DNA from: Xanthostigma xanthostigma
Lineage: Eukaryota; Arthropoda; Insecta; Raphidioptera; Raphidiidae
Reading direction: 5' to 3'
DNA length: 64,000 bases
Assembly: GCA_963575645.1 (NCBI GenBank)
Contig: OY754475.1
Coordinates: 21,366,509 to 21,430,508, forward strand
Shown here: one piece after another, positions 46,901 through 56,486 of the stretch
How the letters are laid out: each line of letters opens with the position of its first letter
How positions within the stretch are numbered: position 1 is the first letter of the stretch
Translations under genes and position numbers: made by a program
Notes under the pieces: generated by a model
Told to the model about the DNA's origin: nothing
Databases searched by the model: none
What the model saw: the letters and a program-made list of their open reading frames with translations, nothing else

Positions 46901-47168
46901 TGGCGTGAGGCCGTATCAGTGCGATGTTTGCGATAAGCGTTTCATTGTGTCAAGCCATTTAAATGTTCACAAACGTGTACATACTGGGGAGAAACCATAT
47001 CAGTGTGACGTTTGTGACAAGAGTTATACTAAAACGAGCCATTTAAATGTTCACAAACGTACACATACCGGAGAGAGACCGTATCAGTGCGATGTTTGTA
47101 ACATGCGATTCACCGTGTCGAGCACTTTAAATACCCACAAACGTATACATACCGGAGTGAAACCGTAG
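43967..47168 (+). CDS. Gene K: basic-repeat C2H2 zinc-finger protein, 855 aa, 4 exons
   Basis: Exons 43967-44049, 44387-44683, 44788-45330 and 45524-47168. All junctions are phase 2 with no internal stop. Exon 1 (MMRQTLVEDA...SEASTSKLAK) is a THAP-exon tail giving the start. Exon 2 (ITVKREAQ...) is acidic with IKQEY and IIKQES. Exon 3 is strongly basic, with five good tandem copies of a ~22-residue unit (KPKTGAERMKAYRARKRAE type) after a weaker one (TDAERSIVYKAWKR). Exon 4 begins RMTLKNK, has IKEEPTDD, VKQEYGD and IIKQEKR, then fourteen C2H2 fingers mostly YQCDVCDK, many with TGVKP/TGVRP linkers. It stops right after a linker (HTGVKP), as if the array was shortened at a finger boundary. Likely nuclear regulator; a ZAD is present only as an upstream fossil. 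This is the most complete member of the non-ZAD subfamily. Confidence 0.85.
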
Positions 47169-47903
47169 GAAGTGGAGAATAACTTACAAGTAAACAGTTC
47201 TATTGAAATTCGTTTGTCTTTTTTATAGTACTTTATTGAAGGAAAAGTGTTTATATTTATACCAGTATGATCTCAGTTGTCGATAGAGTTGTGTAGTTCT
47301 CGAATGAACTAGTTTGGAAGAGCACTTTTATGAGTTTAATCAGTTCATTAGTTCAATTATTACCACGCAGTGAAGATGGCGGACGACAAAAAATTAATAG
47401 TGTAGAAATTGTACAGTGCTTTTTTGTTAATTAAATATCCTTCCAAAAATAAACCAAGCTATTTTTTGAATTGACACTTGTGACCGCTACCTAGTAAAAT
47501 TTAAACATGAACGTCAAATGTGCAATTTTTAGTGTCAGTGGCGTATTTACTGACGATTTACAAAGCAAAGGCCCCCCGAAAGCACCTAGAAAGATAATTA
47601 CATGCGGTATTTATTTTTACTTTGACATTAGAAATTATAAACATTTCAATAATGAAGACCTTAATTTTTGCGAATGAAAATTTTGTGAGGTAGTGAAGAT
47701 TGTAGTTAAAAATTTATTGTAAGCCCCGTTTGTTGACTGCTGTAGGTACGCCACTGCTGTTAGTAGTGCATTCGTTCGGTAAAATATATATTACGAAAAA
47801 TTAAAAATAATATTTACAGTTTTATAATATAAAACATATAAGAACAAAATAAAATGGTGATATAACTTCAATTGTGTGTTTACTATTATTGGTCTCATTT
47901 TAC
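47169..47903. other. Spacer K-M with MITE
   Basis: 3' flank of gene K with an AATAAA-like site near 47450, then a hAT-like MITE (47536-47758). Confidence 0.4.
47536..47758. mobile_element. hAT-like MITE
   Basis: Inverted ends CAGTGGCGTA and TACGCCACTG bound ~220 bp. The CAGTGGCGTA end is typical of hAT-related MITEs. No clear 8-bp duplication read by eye. Confidence 0.65.
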
Positions 47904-47939
47904 ATGAATTTTCGTGCTACGAAGTGTGCTTCCGTGTAG
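47904..47939 (+). pseudogene. ZAD exon-1 fossil upstream of gene M
   Basis: TACGAAGTGTGCTTCCGTGT AG|GTAAAA matches the ZAD exon end. Frame lost, donor kept. It lies about 1.1 kb before the THAP exon at 49049. Confidence 0.6.
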
Positions 47940-48113
47940 GTAAAATATTTTATCGTTGGACTATGTTGGACTTTACTGTGCGCCAGATGTCGCCAGTAGG
48001 ATGAGAAGAAACACCAGGTAGTGCTTGCCAATCTGCTATGGATCATGAATCATAAAGTAGGTAATAAAAGTGACGTTGCCCGAAATGATCACATGCGATT
48101 TCGTTTTTTTTAA

Positions 48114-48368
48114 GTTATACTTTTTTGGCGCGTGAAGAGTAAGTTTTTACGATATGCGCGCACACTAACATCAAAATTAACAGGATGGTGCTGCTCGCAG
48201 AAAAAAGGCTACCAACAGAAATGAAGGTAGAAGACCAGTGACTTCTAATGAGGAAGGTAGATTATGGTTGCGCGGGCAATAGGTGTATTTATACTACTCC
48301 AGTTCTTTTATTGTTTTACTTGCGTGCAAATTAAAAATTAGCTTTTAATCACGCCAAAAAAGTATAAC
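48114..48368. mobile_element. MITE with perfect 17-bp TIRs
   Basis: GTTATACTTTTTTGGCG at 48114-48130 and its exact reverse complement at 48352-48368 bound a 255-bp element with no ORF. Superfamily not assigned. Confidence 0.8.
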
Positions 48369-49048
48369 GTCTAGCGCGCCCATATAAGTGCACGCATCCA
48401 TGTTTTTTTTAAACAAAAAACAGTCCGCGCTAGACTGCGAGAGTTACCCTCGCATAAAACGCCATTACACCAATAACCCCTATTCACAAAGAGACGAGAT
48501 CGTATGGGACCATGTACAACCCTTGCTGACTTCTTGCATCTGGAGGTCAGATAAAGAACCCGGCAGATCTCTTCACAAGTGCGTTTGTGATGCGCTGAAT
48601 TTAAAAAAGAATGAATCTTAATCACGGGTAGCGCGTCATACAGCAGTAATTTTTTTTTGACTCGCAGCTTGAGCGCTGCTCGATGGACAATAAATGGAAA
48701 ACACGAAGCGCACAAACAAAAGAAGCAACTTGCAAGAAATTAAAAATGCTGCTCAACAAAGCTACATAAAAGTGTTAATTGACCTTTGATCTTTGGAGTG
48801 AGCTCCGTTCAAATTAAATTTAATGCCGTTTGATTTTTTTTTAAACTGCTTCGCAATAATTTTTTTAAGTAAAATAGGCCACGTCTCTCTATTTTTCCTT
48901 ACAGGAGACGCAACGGCTGTCGTCACTAACGCCCGTGTAGTTGTCGCAACTTTTTCCAACAAGTACCTGTAGTAGGTGCTGCTATTGTATATTTTTCTTG
49001 TTTCGAGTGCGTCTTCATTTAATTCGCGCTTTTGTTTTTCCGTACACA
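48369..49048. other. Spacer before THAP gene
   Basis: AT-rich DNA with short overlapping ORFs on both strands and no recognisable domain. It probably contains repeat debris and the promoter of the THAP gene. Confidence 0.35.
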
Positions 49049-49712
49049 ATGTCAGAAACAAAAGTCCGTTACAAGTACTGTATAGTTCCGGGATGCCGAA
49101 GCACTACTGTCAGAACACCCCAAAAAATATTCATAAGCATCCCAACAGATCCAAAAATACGAAAAAAATGGATCGCCGCAATGAAAAGGGAGAATGAAAA
49201 AAATGTGCTCTCCATGACAAGCAATCGTTTTTGCTGTGAAGATCATTTCGACGTAAGTTAGATATCAGTACAAAGCCAGGGCTGGACTGGCAAATATTTT
49301 ATACAAATGTCGTCTCCTCCCACTCTAACATACTGGCCCAGTCTGGTCCAGTGTCCTTAGCTTCTAGAACACTTAATCAAGAATATTCTCGCTTAATTAT
49401 TTTGCAGTAGATAATTATTAATACCTTTCAATAATCATGTCATCAAAACATAGCATGAAGGTTTTGGTTTACAATTAAATTACAAATATATGAAACTTTC
49501 AGCTGGAAAAGGACATGGACAATTTTATGAAATGGAAAATGATGGGCGGATCTATAAGGATTAAGCGGGAAGTTGTGCCGCATATTTTCGAATGTCAACG
49601 TACACCTGTTGCCGATGTAAATATCGTTATTATAAAGGGTGTTCAGGATATCTTCCACAGGACTTTATCCGGTGATAGATTTCGCATGTTGCGTACACCG
49701 GTTAGACTCTAA
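49049..49712 (+). CDS. THAP-domain gene (gene M 5' part), 137 aa or N terminus of a THAP-zinc-finger fusion
   Basis: Exon 1 (49049-49252) encodes MSETKVRYKYCIVPGC, the KKW motif and FCCEDHFD, that is the C-x4-C and C-x2-H ligands of a THAP zinc domain. Its donor GAC|GTAAGT is phase 0. Exon 2 (49503-49712), after TTTCAG, begins LEKDMDNF and keeps the closing VPHIFECQ motif (equivalent of AVPTIF). The remainder of exon 2 departs from its paralogue in gene N after ECQRTPVAD and runs into unrelated sequence with a stop at 49712. The matching tail (KRKQMVEETLEETS) is found 0.9 kb further on in exon 50601-50700. A splice from within exon 2 (for example CAAC|GTACAC, phase 1) would fuse the THAP to the finger exon. 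Only cDNA can decide. Confidence 0.7.
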
Positions 49713-49765
49713 AGGAAGGCTTTTTGGGGACCTTGTATATATATAAACGTGTTCAGTAGCTATTA

Positions 49766-49957
49766 TCCTTATATATATAAAAATGAATCTTTGTTGGTCG
49801 TCTCCTATGCGTTTTTATACCATTAATTGATTACGATGAAACTTTGGTTCTGACCAAAAAAGTTCTTCATGTTTGTTACACTAGTGTTGTCGCTGTCGAG
49901 CGGGCTATAAAACATTGTTTCATCTCAGTTGCGTGCAAACCCGCGGGTAGCGGCTAG
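49766..49957 (+). mobile_element. Short Helitron-like element
   Basis: Begins TCCTTATATATATAAAAATG and ends CCCGCGGGTAGCGGCTAG, with a GC-rich hairpin just before the terminal CTAG. ~190 bp, no ORF. It lies within the DNA that separates the two halves of the THAP tail in gene M. Confidence 0.55.
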
Positions 49958-50626
49958 AATAAATTGAATCTATAAGTTATTCCTGTATTCTATAACACGG
50001 CGTTAGTGACGTAAGAGCAGTACCCTCGCTATGGCGTCGTTAGATCAACAGCGCGGTATCAAAATTTTAAAAAAATTGTAAGTTCGTAATAACGTACTGA
50101 AATAAAATAGCAGCCATTGTGTTTGCAAGTATTTCTAATAGAAAACAGTCTTATATTGATTTTTTTAACTCAATTTCAATCGGCAAATTTCAGATTCGTA
50201 ATTGACGAAAAACATGATTTTTTATCGATCTATCAATTTTTAGCAACTTGTCAAATGTCAGGCGAGTGAATGAAAAATATGTGTGCTAGATAAAAAATAA
50301 TCTTACGTAATGTTGATAGTTAATTTCGTCTAATTATCATGGATGACTATATCCCAGATCACTATGCAACCCTGTCCTCTAACTAAGTATTGTTTCTACT
50401 ATGCGAACAGAAAAGGACGTGACGATCAAATTTCCCCCTCAACGCAGTACCCCGTCAGCCAATCCCGACCGGTTCTCGATTGCAATTTGTTTTATCTTTC
50501 CTAACGGAGTCAATTTTTTTATTTTCTCGTTCGTCAAGCAAAATACTTACATTTAGATAATGCTAAAATACCTTTCAGTGTCGAAAGATATCTCCTACAG
50601 TATGTAGAAAAGGAAAAAGAAAGCAA

Positions 50627-52546
50627 ATGGTTGAAGAGACACTAGAAGAAACATCTATTGAAAATGGCAACTCTGAAGCATCTACATCAAAGTCAACAAA
50701 GTATGAAACATATTTTTTTACCACACAAACATTTCCTTCCATTTATAAAGCTATTTCTTTGATTACACTCATCCATTTCACAACTGATATCAATATAGGC
50801 CTTAATTTAGGGTTAGTTTCACGTTATTAAAATTTTAGTACAAAGGCCTTTTTGCCTTTGTACTAAAATTTTAATTTTTAATAATTTTCAAAAATGATCA
50901 GACGTTTATAATTCACACATAATAACTTTGATATTTACTAACTGACCACGCAATACGGAACAAAACATCGAACAGTTTCATAAATATAATTTTAACAACT
51001 GATCTGTCCTTCTAGGATAACCGTAAAAAGCGAAACTCAAACGACAGAAGATAGTTGCATAGAAGCTTTAAGCAATATCGAAACAGTATGGTTGAAATCT
51101 ACGGACGATAAATCGATAAAACAGGAATTTTTGAAAAGCAGTCATCAATCGAAAGTCAATATAAAAGAAGAATCAACAAACGACAGTTCAATAGATCAAA
51201 CAAGCGAACATCAAAGTTTGTATATTAAACAGGAGTATGACGATACCGATCTGAACTTGGCTTCAGATCACGGTGATGACGTCAACTCGATAGACACAAA
51301 AGATCACGTCATTATAAAACAAGAGAAGAACGACGATGATTTTTCCCAATTAGAATGTAGTGAGAAACCAAATCAGTGCGAAGTTTGTAATAAACGCTTC
51401 GTCCAATTGCCTCATTTAACCAATCACAGACATTTACATACAGGATCGAAACCGTACGAGTGTGACATTTGTGACAAAAGATTTTCCCAGTTAGTAAACT
51501 TAAAAACGCATAAGTTAGTGCATACCGATGAGAAACCGTTCGGCTGTGACGCGTGTGAAACGAACTTTAAAAGCGTGTCCAGTTTAAAGGCGCACAAACG
51601 ACTTCATACCGGAGATAAACCCCATGCGTGTGAGTATTGTAGCAAGTGTTTTTCAAAGTTATCATATTTAAATAAACATAAAGCTATACATACCAATGAG
51701 AAACCACATAAGTGTGACGTATGTGAAAAATGCTTTACACATGTGAGCAACTTGACGCAACACAAAAAAATTCATACAGCGGAAAAACCGTATCGGTGTG
51801 ACGTTTGTGGTAAGAATTTTGCGCAGGCTAGCAGCTTAAAAACTCACAAACGTACACATACTGGTGCGAAACCGTACCAGTGTGACGTTTGTAGCAAGTA
51901 CTTTTCTCATTCAACAACTTTGATTACCCATAAACTTAAACATACCGGCGAGAAACCGTATCGATGTGACGTTTGTAACAAGAGGTTTTCACATGCAAGC
52001 AATTTAAACATTCACAAACGTACACATACTGGAGAGAAACCATTTCAGTGTGACGTTTGTAACAAGAGATTCAGTGTGTCAAACATTTTAAAAGCTCACA
52101 AACGTACACACACCGGTGAGAAACCATATCGGTGTGACGTTTGTGATAAGTGCTTTTCTCATTCAATAAGTTTGATCACTCACAAATTCAAACATACCGG
52201 TGAGAAACCGTATCGATGTGACGTTTGCAATAAGAGTTTTTCCCAGGCAAGCAATCTAAGTACTCACAAACGTATACATACAGGCGCGAAACTGTATCAG
52301 TGTGACGTTTGTGACAAGTGCTTTTCTCATTCGACAACTTTGATCAATCATAAACATAAACACACTGGTGAGAAACCGTATCGCTGTGTCGTTTGCGATA
52401 AGAGTTTTTCCCAGGCAAGCAATCTAAGCACTCACAAACGTACACATACAGGCGCGAAACCGTATCAGTGTGACGTTTGCAATAAACGATTCACTGTGTC
52501 AAGCCATTTAAAAAATCACAAACGTACACATACTGGGGTTAAATAA
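50627..52546 (+). CDS. Gene M: C2H2 zinc-finger protein, 534 aa from internal ATG
   Basis: Exon 50601-50700 (acceptor CTCCTACAG, donor AAA|GTATGA) encodes RKGKRKQMVEETLEETS... SEASTSKSTK. Its ATG at 50627 could start translation, as MMRQT does in J and K. Exon 51016-52546, after TTCTAG, begins ITVKSETQ with IKQEF, IKEES, IKQEY and IIKQEK sites, then fourteen C2H2 fingers (NQCEVC to YQCDVC). The array contains obvious internal duplications (CFSHSTTLITHK / FSQASNLSTHK pairs). It ends HTGVK and stops, like gene K. If spliced to the upstream THAP exons the product is a THAP-zinc-finger fusion. Polyadenylation signal at 52644-52649. Confidence 0.85.
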
Positions 52547-52643
52547 TATTAATGTTACATTTGTAATAAACGCAATTTTAATGTTCACAGTATCTTGATA
52601 CTGATAGTTTGCTCAAGTAACCCACTAAAATGTAAACTTACAT

Positions 52644-52649
52644 AATAAA
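52644..52649 (+). terminator. Polyadenylation signal, gene M
   Basis: AATAAA 98 nt after the stop codon. Confidence 0.45.
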
Positions 52650-53150
52650 CAGATTGTTTTATAGACGAAAAACATTCCTGTTTGTCTCAAACGTGGCATG
52701 TAGGACCCTTACTTTAATAATCCTCTAATTAAAATGTTAATCCAGCTTTAGGTAATTCAATTTATCATGCATCGTTCATTAACGCAAAGGGAATTTATTC
52801 TATCTTTGTTGAGATTGTTAATTTGCAGACTTTGTTGAATAAAACTTAATTACAAGTGGATAAATTTTGATGTTTCTGTACGTAATTTTTAATCTAGCCA
52901 AAATTTATGTCTATGAGTTTGTTTCTCTGTTATTTTACTTGTTGTATAAAAGTAATGATGTTCTTTTGTTATAAATAATTATTAGATTTATGAAACTACA
53001 AGTTTATCATTTTGTTTAAAAAAAGCGCATTGTAAAATAAAATAAGGTTATATGACTGATTGTCTTGTACCTTTTATCCTAAATTGTTGTGTCTCTCTTT
53101 GTTAAGGGTCACCGTACAATTCGAATCAAATTAACATAAAATCAGTTCCC
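52650..53150. other. Spacer M-hAT
   Basis: AT-rich. The last 45 bases before the hAT ATG (from GTTAAG|GGTCACCGTACAATTC) weakly resemble the conserved CTAG|GATAACCGTAAAA exon start of the cluster. No terminal inverted repeat could be recognised. Confidence 0.35.
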
Positions 53151-55466
53151 ATGGAGGCTGACGAACCAGATTACAGACATTTTCTTTTTAAAGAAGAAGA
53201 AGATTCTTCTAGTTCAAGTACCATCAGGCCATCGCAGCCACAAACTTCTGTGGGATCGGAACTAGGACCGAATTATATTAATACAGATTCAGATAATGAT
53301 CTGTCTTATACGCCCGAGCGAAAATTAGCTTTAAGGAGACATATTCCAGACATTTCACTGGGAATGGAACGGATTAAAAAAGTTAAACTGTCCAAATCTC
53401 CAACTGGCGACAGCGACTGTTCTACATCAATGTCGTTGGTGAATGATTCTAGGATAAATTCATGTCCTTATTTAGACGGCGCGTTTTTTAAAGTTCTTTA
53501 CTTCAATGATTCTGAAAAGTTAATATCTACTCAATGCCAGCTGTGTCTTCCAAAACAAGTGTTTATTAAAGGTTGCATAGGTGTATCGACAAACTTTTTA
53601 AAACATCTGAGCAAAATACACGGAGAAAAGGCCATAACTGATTACAAAAGTCATAAAAAAAATAAAAGACAAGAAAGAAAATGCAAGAAGGTCGTCGTAG
53701 ACGAAGATACTGGAAGAGTTGATAAGGAAATTTTACACACCCAGAATAAAATCATGGAGTGTTCCGGAAATAGAGGGACTATATCGCAAGAAGAATTCGA
53801 TAGCAGAATAATAAAATTTATTGTCAGTACATCGGCTGTATCACTTGTTGATAATACTTCTTTCGTTGAAATTTTTGACGGTATGAATTTAAATGTTATG
53901 AATCAAAAAGCGGCAATGCGTCAAATCAGAACCGAATGTGGAGACGTTCGCTCGAAGATTCGGGAAGAATTAGATCGAGTCAAGTACGTAGCGACGACTG
54001 TTGACATTTGGCGTACAAAAAGAGCAAGTTTCTTCGGCGTAACGTGTCATTGGCTGGATGATAATCTACAAAGACATTCCGCCGCACTGGCGTGCAGAAG
54101 GCTTCCGGAAAGACAAATGTTCGCGAAAACAAAACGAATACTCGAAGATATATATGCGATCTACAACCTCGACGATGCAAAGATTGTCGGTACTTTGACG
54201 GACAACGGTGCTAATTACGTTGAAGCTTTTAAAGAATCTCGGATTTTAATACGATCTGCAATCGACATTCCGCTCGCACAAGATTCCGATACTGACAGCG
54301 ATGAAGATAATTGCGAGGAACAAGATGACATATCATTCATACCCATTGTGACAACCATTCATGACAATCGGGATGATGAAGAAAAAGTATATTTATCTTT
54401 ACCCAAACATGTTAGATGCGTGTCCAGGACACTGGTTTCAATTGCCACTGCAGATACCAATGAAGTGATCCGGAAAGATCAGTCGTTACGAACAAATAAT
54501 GCGACCGCAATGCAAAAGTGTTCGTTGTTATGGAAAATGGCAAGAAAGCCGAAATGTGCAGGAATTATTCAGAACACTTTAAATCACACGTTAACTTGCC
54601 CGGTTGTGACGCGTTGGAATACGCTGTTTGAATCGATATCGCAAATCGTTAACGAGAAGTTTAAATTGCCCGATTTGTTCGACAAATTAAATTTGAAGAA
54701 CAGTTGCCTCGAAGAAAATGAAGTCAGTTATTTAATGGAATATTGCGAAATCTTTAAACCGCTCGCTCAAGCAATAGATATGCTGCAAGAACAAAATAAT
54801 ACTTATTTTGGATACGTACTGCCGTGTTTAGGATCGTTGTTAAAAAAGTTCGACAGGCTAAAGGGGACAAAATTAACGTACGCTAGGCCTATTTTAGACG
54901 CTTGCAGGAGTGGACTGTACAGTCGGTTTGAAACCTACTTCACTTTAACGTCGGAAGAGGCTAAAGAGGCTATTATTGCTAGTGTAACGATACCGGCTTT
55001 CAAAATGCGTTGGATTAATATATTTAAAGAGACGAGTAAGATAGATCTTTTTAAAGAAATTCCAACAATTCTGATTGACGCATTAAAGAAAGAGTGTGGT
55101 AGTATTGAAAAAGAAACAGAGACTGTGAAAGACCCGTCTCTGTCAAAGTCAGAAAATTCTTTTTTTGAGTTTGAAGACGTCGATTTCTCAACTACTTCGT
55201 CCGTTAGTAGCGGCAGCGCTATTCAAAATAAAATGGAAATTGAAGCCCTTCAGTATCTGAGCGATGAAGCTACGGACTTGCAATCCATTCATAAGTTCCC
55301 AAATGTGAAGAAATTATTTTTAAAATATAACACTATTCTTACATCATCGGCTCCCGTGGAAAGATTATTTCCCTTCGACGAAATTGTGAATGCTTCTCAA
55401 AGACACGCCCTTAGTGATAAGAATTTTGAACTTTTAGTGCTTTTAAAAGCGAACAAAATTTTTTAA
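53151..55466 (+). CDS. hAT-superfamily transposase (intact ORF, 771 aa)
   Basis: Single long ORF. Residues ~105-160 form a BED-type zinc finger (CQLC ... HLSKIH). The RNase H-like core follows: first Asp in VDIW (~285) and second Asp in TLTDNGANY (~351). An acidic insert (DSDTDSDEDNCEEQDD) and the conserved CPVVTRWNT (~483) come next. The C-terminal dimerisation region reads TSSAPVERLF (~730), but the usual ERxFS is ERLFPF and the downstream part is short. Length is normal to long for hAT. The frame is undamaged, so it is either a recent insertion or a domesticated gene. I saw no terminal repeats or 8-bp duplication. Polyadenylation signal at 55576-55581. In an active element it would catalyse cut-and-paste transposition in the nucleus. 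Confidence 0.88.
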   Translation: MEADEPDYRHFLFKEEEDSSSSSTIRPSQPQTSVGSELGPNYINTDSDNDLSYTPERKLALRRHIPDISLGMERIKKVKLSKSPTGDSDCSTSMSLVNDSRINSCPYLDGAFFKVLYFNDSEKLISTQCQLCLPKQVFIKGCIGVSTNFLKHLSKIHGEKAITDYKSHKKNKRQERKCKKVVVDEDTGRVDKEILHTQNKIMECSGNRGTISQEEFDSRIIKFIVSTSAVSLVDNTSFVEIFDGMNLNVMNQKAAMRQIRTECGDVRSKIREELDRVKYVATTVDIWRTKRASFFGVTCHWLDDNLQRHSAALACRRLPERQMFAKTKRILEDIYAIYNLDDAKIVGTLTDNGANYVEAFKESRILIRSAIDIPLAQDSDTDSDEDNCEEQDDISFIPIVTTIHDNRDDEEKVYLSLPKHVRCVSRTLVSIATADTNEVIRKDQSLRTNNATAMQKCSLLWKMARKPKCAGIIQNTLNHTLTCPVVTRWNTLFESISQIVNEKFKLPDLFDKLNLKNSCLEENEVSYLMEYCEIFKPLAQAIDMLQEQNNTYFGYVLPCLGSLLKKFDRLKGTKLTYARPILDACRSGLYSRFETYFTLTSEEAKEAIIASVTIPAFKMRWINIFKETSKIDLFKEIPTILIDALKKECGSIEKETETVKDPSLSKSENSFFEFEDVDFSTTSSVSSGSAIQNKMEIEALQYLSDEATDLQSIHKFPNVKKLFLKYNTILTSSAPVERLFPFDEIVNASQRHALSDKNFELLVLLKANKIF

Positions 55467-56290
55467 AGTAAGTTTTGATGTATGTTCTGTTAGATAACTT
55501 CTATTTTCAGGTTTTTTAAATTGATATTTACGTTGCCTTTGGTTTTAAATGTCACTCTTTATTTTTATTACAGAAAATAAATTGAAAAGTTTCATATAAT
55601 GAAATGTTTTGCAAAACATTACATTCCATACCTACATGCCGTGATAAAATTATAATTACTGAGCGTTTTAAATAATTTACAATTACTTTAAAGGTAATTG
55701 AAATAGTTTTCACGATGTATTTCAAAATTGAAATACTTTGATGCCAATGACGCTGTCCTGTATGGTCATTAAAGTTAACAGCGCTGTTAAATTTTTATCT
55801 CACTTTAACTTATGTGATGTTAAGTTTGTTAGAAAATGACAAAAAATTTACGGTAATGCAAATTCTTACATAGACCACACAGAGTAGCACCACAAGAATG
55901 CCTTTATATAGCAATTTGAAATATCAAGATAAGCATCTGGGTATTGGCCCAACCCTGATTCACAACCATGTGTTGTCCCCCCCACCCCTCACTGGGAAAT
56001 GACTGAAATGTAAAAAACGTTATGATAAATTTCCGAAAATATAACTATTGTATTCAATTAAAATATATGAGTATTATTTTGCCCCCCATCCTCGAAAATT
56101 GACTGCAAACATCAAGTTAGCTACTTAGTCATAGAAACTTGTCAATTTCAAAAATTTACAAGACCGATGATTAATTTAAAAATAATACCAATTTTTAGAA
56201 TAAAACTTATAATCACAAAATAAATACAACAGTGATATAGCTATTGTTTATATTTATTATTGTAATTTTCAATTTATACGGACTTTTATA
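55467..56290. other. Spacer after hAT gene
   Basis: AT-rich, with AATAAA at 55576-55581 for the hAT gene. A GC-richer patch with CCCCCCCACCCC lies near 55975. No gene or terminus recognised. Confidence 0.35.
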
Positions 56291-56321
56291 TCAACGTGGT
56301 ATAAAGTGTGCTTCCGTACAT
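56291..56321 (+). pseudogene. ZAD exon-1 fossil upstream of gene N
   Basis: TATAAAGTGTGCTTCCGTAC AT|GTAAGC, the same fossil as upstream of I. It keeps a consensus GTAAG donor and lies 165 bp before the THAP start codon of gene N. Confidence 0.65.
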
Positions 56322-56486
56322 GTAAGCAACTACATAATTTTTTAAATGTGTACAAAATATCGCGATTACAGTATGACGAACGTGCATTTTATCACCGTCG
56401 CTATCTTCCTAATACGGGTCTTTTACTTAGTTGAAACACTTCGAGCTTTGTGACGTATATATTAATTGCTAAATTTGAAAAAAAAA

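Noticed and set aside
48371-48715. Overlapping ORFs on both strands near 48400-48700
   Set aside because: No domain, no splice sites, and next to a MITE. They look like chance frames.
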